64,000 bases of DNA, taken from assembly GCF_029852145.1 (NCBI RefSeq), contig NC_079975.1, positions 24,681,364 to 24,745,363 on the forward strand. The letters are read 5' to 3'. Position numbers and translations under genes: made by a program. Within the stretch, counting starts at the first letter, position 1; each line of letters starts with the position of its first letter. The notes under the pieces are model-generated. The model was not told the origin of the DNA, did not search any database, and saw only the letters and a list, made by a program, of their open reading frames with translations. Origin of the DNA: Microplitis mediator. Its lineage: Eukaryota; Arthropoda; Insecta; Hymenoptera; Braconidae. Below are positions 11,301-23,300 of this stretch, piece after piece.

Positions 11301-14300
11301 TTTTTCGTTACAATTTTTTTTTTTTGAGTGGTTCATTTTATCCCACCTATCACATATTGGCCTAAAATATGATAAAACTATTATAGAGGTCATAACTTCA
11401 CGGGAAATAACAAATATTTTTTTTTAATAATTTTTTTGGGAGGGGGCCTTCGTGCCCAAAAAAAAAAAATATTTTTTCGATTTTTTGCAAAATTTCGACT
11501 GATTCTTCCGAAATAGACGGAAAATAAATAAATTTGATGGTTAGAAGCCACAAAAAGAAAAAACAGGCTCAAGGGGGCCTTCGTGCCCCGGCTCCCCTAC
11601 TGAAATTTTAAGTTTCGATGCTGGTATCATAAAAAAGTTACTAAACAAATTAAATTTTTTTTTTTTTCAGTTTCGGTAATGACGGTTCTATTGCTAGTAT
11701 AATATCGACCGCATCTCAACATTTTTCAACACCAGATCTCGTAAAAAAATTTGAAATCTTCATTACAAATCACAGCAAAATTTTAGAACCTACTGTTATT
11801 GATTTACTTAAGTCGTCTTTAAGACTTTCGCAGTTTGAACTCGATTTTTACGAAAAACATTCTGCGAGCATTCTTTCATGGATTACAACATATCATGGAG
11901 AAGTTACCGAAGAAAATGTAACGGTCTCGAACGAATACCGGCTTCCTACTAATATCGTTCCCAAACATTACAAAATTAAATTAACTCCATTCATTGTACC
12001 CGAAAATTTCACTTTTGAAGGTCGCGTTGAAATAATAGCTGCTATTATAAATACTACTAATGAAATAACTCTTCATATTGATGATATTCAATACAGTGCC
12101 GTTACTTTGAATGTTGATGGCAAGCATATTAAAACCAAAGCAATAACACCCGATAAAAAACATCATTTCATAATCATTACTACAATTGAACAAATGGTTG
12201 AAGGATCTGAATTAAATATTACAATTGAGTATATTGGAAATTTAAATAATCAAATGCGAGGTTTCTATCGAAGTTCTTATGTAGATGATTTTAACAAAAC
12301 AAAGTAATTTCATTTCCTATTTAGTAAACTACAATTTAGGAAAGACCACGGAAAAATGAAAAACTATTTTCAAGACAAAAAAAAAAGTTTTTTTTTTAAT
12401 TACACCGGCACACAAAAAAAATTTTCGCTATTTTTTGGAGTTTTTTGCAATTTACTCGAAATTGAAGGCTGGACGGCCTAAACTGACTTGAAATTCGTAT
12501 TCAGCGGGTCGAAAAACATGCCCGTAGATAGGTGACGCCCGATGTACAGACAATTTTTTTTTTTGTGTGACGGTGTTATAAATACTTGATTGCGATTTAA
12601 AACAAAAATGAGGTATGTTGATGGACGTCCATCCAAAAATAGTCAAAATAGCTTCCTAAGACCTAAAAACGTCAAGATCTGATGAAAACTCGATTCTCGA
12701 AAATCGGACCGACTTTCCTTTTTTTTTGAAAATTTTCAATTTTTTTAGCGGGAAGTTATAAAAAGTAAGATAACAAACATTCGAAAAAAAAAATCGGCCT
12801 ATCGGTTGACCCTGCGGGCCAGCTGCAAAACTTCCCGCTATTTTCGATAACGATTTCTCTTGAACGAATGAACCGATTTTGATGGTTGAGGTGGCATTCG
12901 ACGCGGCTTATGAAGTTCTAGAGCTGAATAGATTTTGGAATCGATCTATCGAGCACATTAGGAGTTATCTAAAAAAAACATTTTTGAAAAAATCTTATTT
13001 TTGGAGTATCTTTGAACGCACTTGACCGATCAAGCTCAATTTTTCTCAGCTTTTAGATATTAACAAGCCGCGTCGAATGACACCTTAATGATCAAAATCG
13101 GTTCATCCGTTCAAAAATTACAGATATTTACATACATACGTACGTACATACACACATACATACACTCGGACATCATCGTGAAATTAGTTAGAATATAACT
13201 TCCAAGAACCTCAAAACGTCAAGATCTGATAGAAATTCGGTTTTTGAAAATCGGACCGAAACCAATAACTTCCCGAATTTTTGAAAATTTTCAATTTTCT
13301 CAGCGGGAAGTAAAAAATTCCTTCACCAAAAATGTAAAATTAGCCGCACAGATCAGATAGATCACCTTTCTCTGTATTCACTACAAGTCATTTGCGAGCA
13401 TTTCTTAACAAATAATTTTAGTTTAGTCTTGAAAATAGTGTCTCATTTTAATCAGATCGCTAAAAAAAAGTATAGTATCGTACTTGCCCTGGTCTCCTCT
13501 AAAATAACGTAATTGATTGATTTTATTCTTTGTTATTGAAGATGGTTAGCGGCCACTCATTTAGAACCTGTTGGAGCCCGAAGAGTATTTCCTTGTTTCG
13601 ATGAACCCGGTTTGAAAGCTACTTTTCAATTGAGCGTTAGTCGGCCATCAGATTACAAAGCAATAAGCAATACTTTATTAAAATCAACAATTAGAGAGTA
13701 AAACTATGATTATTTAACAATACATACCTTTTTAAAGATTAAAAATATGTATACTATAAGCAATATTATTCTTTTAACAGAGGTGATCGGTATTTAGATA
13801 TTTTTGAGACAACTCCAGAAATGTCGACTTATCTACTAGCTCTCGTTGTCTCAGACTTCGGTCAAGCTAGTCACGATTCGACTTATTCTGCATGGGCTCG
13901 ACCGAACGCTATTGTCCAAGCCGATTATGCATCTTCAATAATGAAACCGATTGTCAATTTCTTTGAAAAATCCCTCGGTCATCCTTATCAACTGCCTAAA
14001 TTAGATATGGTAGCTTTGCCAGATTTTGTATCAGGTGCGATGGAAAACTGGGGCCTTATTACGTATCGAGAAACTAATATGCTTTATCATCCTGATTATT
14101 CTCCGATTGTATCAAAACAAGCGATCGCTAATGTAATTTCTCATGAAATTTCTCATCAGTGGTTTGGAAATTTAGTCAGCCCGCAATGGTGGAGTCATGT
14201 TTGGCTCAGTGAAGGATTTGCTCGATATTATCAATATCATGCTACAGCAAAAGTATTACAAGCAAATTTTTATCATAAGTCAAATTCATACACTGTAAAA

Positions 14301-17300
14301 AATCCGGAGTGAATTGGGAGTGAAATAAAATCCGAATTCACTCTGGATTCACTCCGCCACTCGGAGTTCCGGAGTTTTAAAAAAAATCACTCCGCATGCG
14401 GAGTGAATAGGGAGTTTTTTTTAGCGGAGTGATCTCGGAGTGACGCGGATTTGATTTCACTCCCAATTCACTCCGGTCCGGAGTTTTAACATTTAAATTA
14501 ATTTATATTAATTTATATGAAACTGCTAAGCAATGTGTGTGTGTGTGTGTGTGCGCGAGGGTGTGTTTGCGTGCATGTGTGTGTTTGGGTGTGTGCAGGT
14601 GTTTGTGTGCGTGTGTGCAAATGTGTGCGTGTGTGTGTGTGCGAGTGCGTGTGTGTGCCTAAATATGTATGTGTGTATGTGTGTGCATATCAGCTGATCA
14701 ATAATGTAATACGCGAGTTTTTACTTCGATTTTATTGAGTGGAACAATTTTTTATTAATAATATTTTCAAAACTCCGCTCCGGAGTGAATTTCACTCCGA
14801 GGGGATTAAATTAATAAAAAATTATCTACTCCGCGAAAACTCCCCTGCGGAGTGAATTTCACTCCAAGGGGAGTTAATAATTAAAAATTCATTCACTCCG
14901 CATTCACTCCGGATTTAATCCGCATTCACTCCGCGAATTTTTTACAGTGTATGAATAATTATTTAAATAAAATGACCTTCTTTAGATTGAAACAGAATGG
15001 GGTCTAGAGTCGCAGTTTGTTGTTGATCAACTTGAACCATCCTTTGCAATAGATGGTTTACTTTCAAGTCATCCAATGTCTCATAATGTCAACAGCCCGT
15101 CCGAAATAAGCGGTATTTTTGATACAATATCGTATTCAAAAGCCGGAAGTGTTTTGCGTATGATCGAAAAAAGTTTTGGAACTCAATTATTTTACGCAGC
15201 AATCAATGATTATTTAAATATGAGGTCAATGTTATAAAGCATTTATAGTTTTTAACTATATCTGTACTCATTTAATAAAAATCTTAATGATTATTTATTT
15301 AACAACAGAAACTATTCAAATGCAATACCAGACCACTTAGTTACGGCTTTTCAAAAACAAATAGACAAATTAAATGTAAAACTGGATGTTAAAACAATTA
15401 TGGATTCTTGGACTACTCAAGCAGGATTCCCAGTACTTAATGTTAAAATTGATAAAGAAACTGTTGCATTTTCACAAGAACGATTTTTATTAGAAAATCC
15501 TAGTGGGGTTCCTGTGAAACAATTTTGGTGGATCCCTATTACTTGGACATCAAATTTGAAACCAGATTTTTCCACTACAACTCCAAAGTATTGGTTGAAT
15601 AAAACTGTAGATTCCATTAAAATCAATGATACTTCTAACAGCGAATGGATTATTTTTAATATTCAACAAGCTGGTGAATATGAATTTTGAAAAATAACTA
15701 ATTTCAAAAAGTGGTTCGGTTGGCACTCAGAATTAGTGAATTTTCACTTATTTCACTTATTCATGTTTAGAGAGAAAAAAATTTGTTTTGTCCATCTTAT
15801 TTATTATTCAATATCTAGGTGACGATTCCGTTCATTACGTCCGACTAACGATTCTAACGTTCATTACGTCCGACTGACGATTCCAACGTTCATTATGTCC
15901 AACTAACGATTCCAAAGTTTGTTACGTCTGACTGACGATGCCAACGTTTATTACGCCCGACTGACGATTCCAACGTTCATTACGTCCAACTAACGATTCC
16001 AACGTTTATTACGCCCGACTGACGATTCCAACGTTCATTACGTCCGACTAACGATTCCAACGTTTGTTACGTCTGACTGACGATGCTAACATTTATTACG
16101 CCCGACTGACGATTCCAACGTTCATTACGTCTGACTGACGATTCCGTTACGTCCGACTAACGATTCCAACGTCCATGGGGTCCGACTAACGATTCCAACG
16201 TTTGTTACGTCTGACTGACGATGCTAACATTTATTACGCCCGACTGACGATTCCAACGTTCATTACGTCTGACTGACGATTCCGTTACGTCCGACTAACG
16301 ATTCCAACGTCCATGGGGTCCGACTAACGATTCCAACGTCCATGGGGTCCGACTAACGATTCCAACGTTCATTACGTCCGACTAACGATTCCAACGTTCA
16401 TGACGTTTGACTGACGATTCCGTTACGTCCGACTGACGATTCCAACGTTCATTACACTGACTGACGAATCAAATTTCGACTTGGGCTAGTATGCTATGAT
16501 GTATGAACGTAATTTTGGCATAAGACACCATTGACAAGGCGTAAAGGCGTAGCAAAAGAAAGAATTATCTATATGGCGTCTATGACGTACACACGCAATA
16601 TTCTCTCATAATGTTTTTTAACAATTCATTTATTTTTATTGTAGGGTATTATCGAGTTAATTATGACAAACTGTCATGGACTCGTATTATACGAGTTTTA
16701 AAAAGTATAGATTTCGAAAAAATTCATGAAATCAATCGTGCATCATTACTTGATGATGTGCTCAATCTCGCTCGTGCTGGATACATAAAATATTCTTTTG
16801 CTCTAAATGCAACTCAATATTTATCTCAAGAAGTCAATTATATTCCGTGGAGAGCTGCTTTTAATGGTCTTTCTTATTTGAATACAAAATTCGCGGGCAA
16901 AGATATTTATAACTTATTTCAAGTATTCATCATTTATTTTTTGCTTTTTATGATACATAAGACTAGTTTATTGTAAGATTTGAATAATTATATTTATAAT
17001 TTAGACTCATATTTTAACAATATTGGAACCAATCTACAAAAAGTTAAACTTCAATGAATCTAAAAATGATACTCATTATGATAAACTTTTAAGACGATAC
17101 GTAGTTGATTGGGCATGTAAATTTGTCATAAAAGATTGCATCAATAATTCTATAACATTGTTTGCTGCATGGAAATCAAATGAATCGAAATTGTAAATTT
17201 TATTTTCTGATAAAGAATTCTCACAAGTAAGTTTTTCATGATAAATTAAATAAAAAACCGTTTTGATTGCAGAGTTCCTGTAAATCTTCGAGATACAATA

Positions 17301-20300
17301 TTTTGCACTGCAATAAAATATGGCAGTCATGATGACTGGGAATTTTTGTGGAATAAATATCAAACAGAAAAAGTTGCTTACGAAAAAATAGTTATTATGA
17401 ATGCTCTTGGATGTTCTAAAAATGAATCACAGCTAAATGAATTATTACTCAGTGCGATAACTGAAAATTCAGGAATTCGGTCCCAAGATAGTTCGACTGT
17501 TTTTTCTGCTGTTTATAATTCTGGATTATTTGGTGCTGAAGTAGCTCTAAATTTTGTCGCTCAATATTACGACGTTATGTTCAAATAGTAGGTATTTTTA
17601 TTCAACATATGCCTGATTATCGCGCCTTATCATATTTGCCGAGGAAACCCATTTTCCGTCAAACACGATGTTCTTAGCACTCGTCTTTAGTGCACACCCG
17701 TATGAAAATAACATATATGGTCAAAATATATGATAAATATCAGAAAATATATATGACCAATTTAACTATATTTTCTGATATATTTTTCTTTATATTAAAA
17801 AATATAATATTCATCATATACGAGTCCATATATGTTTAGCATATATAAAATATATATGTCGATCATATACAAAAAATATATTTTTATCATATATGAAAAT
17901 ATAAATTCTTGTTATATACGAAAACTATATTTTTATCATACATAAAAATATATATTTCTATCATATACGAAAAATATATTCTGATCATATGTAAAAACAT
18001 ATATTTATATTGTGTATGGAAAAAAAAAGTTTCTTATTCGTATGACCAACTCCAATTAAATTAGATATAAATTTTAATATACTCTTTAAATTGCAGTTAA
18101 AATTTTCAAAATTAGTTAATTTGATGTGAATTTATATACCCATATACATATACATACACCGAATGAAATATATACTTGAATATAACAAAGAAAATATATG
18201 GTGCCATATATAATATAAATTATATGCTACCATATATTTCATTTCATATAAAAATTTTATATTTTTTGAATATAAAAGGAAATATATAAATACAATATAT
18301 TATAAGGTAAATGTAAATGTATATATAGCTTAATATAAAAAACATATAAGTTACTTATATGGAATACATATATTTACTACTGTATATAATTTCATATTTA
18401 ATCGGCGAAAATCTCTATATGATTTTTTATAATATACACTATAATATATCATATATTTTTTTGTTGCAAACATATATGATTTTATATATTTTAACCATAT
18501 ATTGTTTTTTCATACGGGCACTAAGCACTCGTTGGCACTCATGCTAAAGCCACTGTCCTTAAAGAATATTCCCGAGTGGAAAATTTGATCTGTTCTAAAT
18601 AAACTAAAAATTTCAAGTTTTTTCTATTCAAGTTTACTTTTAACTTATTTAGCATTTAATTAGCTTTTACTTAGTATTTAATTAAACATGTTACCCGTGT
18701 AAAAAAAATTGTTGAAAAAAGGTTAAAAAAGTGTTGACTATTCTAAACTTCAAAACTTGACACAATGACGACCTTTTTTCAAACGATTTTCAAACTTCTA
18801 AAAATGCACAGAAAAAAAAAATTGACTTAATACTACAAATTAACATTTTTCAGTACACAATTCGTTCAGAAAAAACGGATTTCGAACTATTTTTGACCAT
18901 TTTTCGTTTTATCTTATCTTAATAATATTAAGACATTTATGATTTTTCCCCGGAATTTTCAAAAGTTTAAAAAACGTTCAAAAAAAGTTCCTCGTTGTGT
19001 CACGTTTTGAAGTTTAGACTAGTAAACACTTTTTTAATCTTTTTTTAACAATTTTTTTTACACGGGTAAATTTAATCAAATTTTGCCTGTACTTATATTT
19101 TGATTTTAACTGACAACTATTTACTTGTAATAGTTATGGAGATTATGAAATCATCGGAAGTATTTTAAGTGGTATATCATCACAGTTTTCCACAAAAGAA
19201 TTAGTACTGAAACTCCAAAATTTCATCACGACTCAGAGTAAAAATATGTCAATCATAGAAGAGTCCCTTAAGTCATATTTAACTCGTGCTTATGAAGAAC
19301 TTAATTGGTATGATAGTTATAGTCCAGAAATTTTCGAGTGGCTTGACAGAACTTACCCTAATGCTGATTATCGTCTTCCGAAAACTATTTATCCAACCAC
19401 TTATACAATTAATCTCACTCCTTATCTCGATAATAATAATTTCACATTCGATGGTCAAGTAAAAATTAATATGACTGTGACAAGAAATATTTCAAGTATC
19501 GTATTGCATGCAAATAATTTGAATATAAAAAAAATAAATGTACAAGAGAATTCCGTAAAAAATCTTAAAGTATCAAGTTATTTTATAAATTCGACTACTA
19601 ATAAATTTAATATTTATCTCGCATCTACTGTAAATATTGGATCGATTCTGACTGTCGACATTGAATATTCTGGAATTTTAAATAATAATATGGAAGGTTT
19701 TTATCGCAGTTATTACAAAGATGATGAAGGAAACACTCAGTAAGTAATTTTCAAAAAATTCACAATTAATTTGGATTTAATACTCTATAACTACATGGAC
19801 AAAAAAATTACTTTTGTAAAAAAAAAAATACTCGCTATCAATTCGTTTTTTAAAAAAAGTTTACTTACACGGAGAGAAGAGAATGGTAATAATTACCATT
19901 CTACATGGTAACCAGTCCTATCTTTTAAAGCATAGGAATCGATACTATGTAGCATGGAAATGATTACCATTATTCTGGTAATATTTACCATACTACATAG
20001 TAATTATACTACTGGTAAATATTACTTTGTAGCATAGTAATCAAAGCCATGCTATAACGATACTGAGTCCTATGCTGTATAGCGTGAAAGCAGTTTAAAT
20101 ATTAAGCGCTGCTATATAGTATATACTAGGGTGATCCAAAAAATAAGAAATTTTTTTTTTTTTCTTCCAAACAGGTTCAAAAGTTTCATTTAGATAAAAA
20201 AAGACGCCTGTGAAAATTAGAGCTCTTAATATTAACATTAAGAGGTTCCTCATCGCACTTTTCTATTTTCCATAAGAATAACATGGGAAAAATTTTTTTT

Positions 20301-23300
20301 ACGTCTTCTGATTTTTATAAGTAGCTAACGATGCGTCATAGGAATAATTGGCAGGCATATTTTTGTAGGGAATTGAATGCTCTACAAAAAAGATTCTTAT
20401 CATTTTTTGAGGAATCTATTTGTTCAAAAGTTATTTGAGGTTGAAGTCGAATTCATATTAAATTTTGAGATTTTCTACTTTTCCGGCGAAACTATCAGAC
20501 TTATTACAAAATATCATCAGACCTTTTTTGTAGACAATTTTATTCCCTAAAAGTTATTTTCAATAAAGTTTTTTCGAATTTCGCATTGTTTTCTAGTTAT
20601 TTTTATTTTAATGTCATGCTCATAAAAAAATAGTCTTCTGATCCATTTTAAGAGCTTGACATTAAAATAAAAATAACTAGAAAACAATGCGGAATTCGAA
20701 AAAACTTTATTGGAAATAACTTTTAGGGAATCAAATTGTCTACAAAAAAGGTCTGATAATATTTTGTAATAAGTCTGATAGTTTCGCCGGAAAAGTAGAA
20801 AATCTCAAAATTTAATGTGAATTCGACTTCAACCTCAAATAACTTTTGAACAAATAGATTCCTCAAAAAATGATAAAGAATCTTTTTTTGTAGAGCATTC
20901 AATTCCCTACAAAACTATGCCTGCCATTTATTCCTATGACGCATCGTTAGCTACTTATAAGAATCAGAAGACGTAAAAAAAATTTTTCCCATGTTATTCT
21001 TATGGAAAATAGAAAAGTGCGATGAGGAACCTCTTAATGTTAATATTAAGAGCTCTAATTCTCACAGGCGTCTTTTTTTTATCTAAATGTAACGTTTGAA
21101 CCTGTTTGGAAGAAAAAAAAAAAGTTCGTTATTTTTTGGATCACCCTAGTATATACGTCCAATATATAAATTATGACATGATCATAATTGTAACAAATGA
21201 CATTTGATTGCGATTTATTAAAAAAAAATAAAAAACGTTACATGTAATAGTTTTTCATAAAAACATAAAGGTATTATTGAATGCGTGGAATAATTTTCAA
21301 TCAATTAAAATTTTTCAAATCAGTTAAAAATTTATTTATTATTAATCAAATAACCTAATTTTTTAATTATAAAACCTTATTTTAATACTAACCTTACTAC
21401 CTTGAATTGGAAGCAGCTTTATCGAAATTGTAATAATTGCAATTTAGCATAGGAATGATTCCCATGCTAGCATAGGAATGATTACCATTCTAGCATGGCT
21501 AGTGTTACCATTCAAAATCGGACAAACTACTATGTCAAATAAATAATGCGGCTAAAAAACTTGCATTACCATGCTACATGGTAATAATTACTATGTTACA
21601 TTGGAAAATATACCATTCACTTCTCTCCGTGTACTATACAATAAAATTTTTTTTTTTAACCCTAATCGGTTGAACATGGGTCGTTTTATATTTTTTTAAT
21701 TAAAGTAATTTTTTCTCACAGTGTAATTTATTAATACACAGAAGAAAAGGATTTCTTGGCTCAAAAACTTCTTACCAGTCCCCAGAAATTTTTTGCATTA
21801 TAAACTGAAAACAAAAATTTTCTTGCGGCCCAAAAAAATTCTTGCGCCAAGAAATCTTTTTTTTTGTGTATTAAAGCGATTTAAAAATATAATTAATCTT
21901 TATTTTTTTTTTCAATTCCATACGATGATTTTCCAGCTTCATGCTTTTTACGGATCCTCTTTGAAAATCGCTCGATTTCAGAGGCTTCGTAAAATGCTAA
22001 AACTGAAGAATTTTCATCGGAGATTGAAAAAAAAAATATGTCGATTTTTTTTATTACTCTAATTATCATTAATTATTATCAGTTGGTTGGCAACAACACA
22101 ATTCGAGAAATTTGGTGCTAGGCAAGCTTTTCCATGCTTCGATGAACCAGCATTCAAAGCTAAATATAATATTAATATTCAAAGACCAAATCACTATCAT
22201 TCTCTCAGTAATATGCCATTGATTAAATCTGTTCCTTCTGCGTAAGTATTTTTTTAAATTTATGCCCACATAAAATAAACAAACTAATATTCAACAAATT
22301 GATGATGAAAGTCATTTTTGTGTCACGATCTGAGTTTCGAGATAAAATTAGTATCCAAATTCATTATGAACAATAATTTTTTTACGCGGGATTTATTTAT
22401 TTTAAAGAAAAACTAACTGGACCTGGGATTATTATAAACAAAGTGTATCTATGTCATCTTATCTCGTGGCTTTTATAATTTCTGATTTTGAATCTGCTAC
22501 GAATATTAATAAAACTTTCAAAGTTTGGTCTCGACCAAATGCTGTTCAGTATGCTGTTAATGCTTTGGAAGTCGGGCAAAAAGCATTAAAATTTTTAGAA
22601 GATTACACTGGAATACCGTATCCAATTGAAAAAATGGAGTTTGCCGCCATTCCTGATTTTGCTGCTGGCGCCATGGAAAATTGGGGACTTGTTACTTTCA
22701 GGTTTTTCTTTTAAATATAAAATTTTCTATACACGGAAAGAAATTTATGGGAAGTTTTCCTATGCATTATGGGAATGGTTCCCATAATGGTATGGGAATA
22801 GTACCTATACTACTATAGGAATGGTTCCCATATATTATGGGAACCATCCCCATAATAGTATGAGAATAGTTCCCATAATGATATGGGAATGGTTCCCATA
22901 CCATTATGGGAATGGTTCCCATAATATTATAGGAACCATTCCCATAATGGTATGGGAATCATTCCCATACTATTATGGGAATGGTTCCCATATTGATATA
23001 GGAACTATTCCTATAATATCATGGAAACTATTCCTATAATGTTATGGGAACCATCCCTTTAATATCATAAAATTTTTTTTTTGCACAATAGTGTAGAAAT
23101 TTCCCAAAATTTAAATTTTCTTGAATGTTTCGTGCTGACAACAAATTCTTATTAAAAATTTTAATGTTTTTTTGCCAAATTCGATTTTTTTTTTCAATGT
23201 TTGAATTTTTGTTTTTATGTTTAATAATATTTCTGTGTATTGTAGAAGTGATTACCACACTTCTTTAAATTAATTTTTTCATGATAATATGGGAACCATT

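Larger units (their letters stand above)
2322..11932 (+). other. M1 unit A of the triple APN (residues 1-948)
   Basis: Encoded by exons 1-9 and the first part of exon 10. The beta-sandwich N-domain starts at FRLPK (56-60). WLAATQF and FPCFDEP follow in exon 2. GAMEN is at 320-324, HECTH at 356-360, the third zinc ligand is E379, and the transition-state Tyr (ITYSKGGS) is Y442. These are the complete catalytic set of gluzincin aminopeptidases. The C-terminal helical domain runs from MDSWTRQAGYP to the end. Its part after KSVVYCTATRF is split by an extra intron (9265-9345) absent from units B and C. The unit ends about HGEVTEENVTVSN with no anchor and passes directly into unit B. Confidence 0.88.
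11933..19362 (+). other. M1 unit B of the triple APN (residues about 949-1819)
   Basis: It starts at EYRLPTNIVPKHY inside exon 10 and runs to about DRTYPN in exon 18. WLAATHLEP and FPCFDEP are in exon 11. GAMEN is at 1209-1213, HEISH at 1245-1249, the Glu ligand at 1268 and the Tyr (ISYSKAGS) at 1331. MDSWTTQAGFPV opens the beta domain before the helical C-domain. There is no signal peptide or membrane segment, so it depends on unit A for secretion and unit C for anchoring. Exons 13-16 have exactly the lengths of exons 4-7 in unit A (239, 365, 278, 188). Confidence 0.88.

Noticed and set aside
15819..16470. CRISPR-like regular repeats of 29 bp
   Set aside because: Units are contiguous with no unique spacers, in a eukaryotic intron; this is an ordinary satellite.
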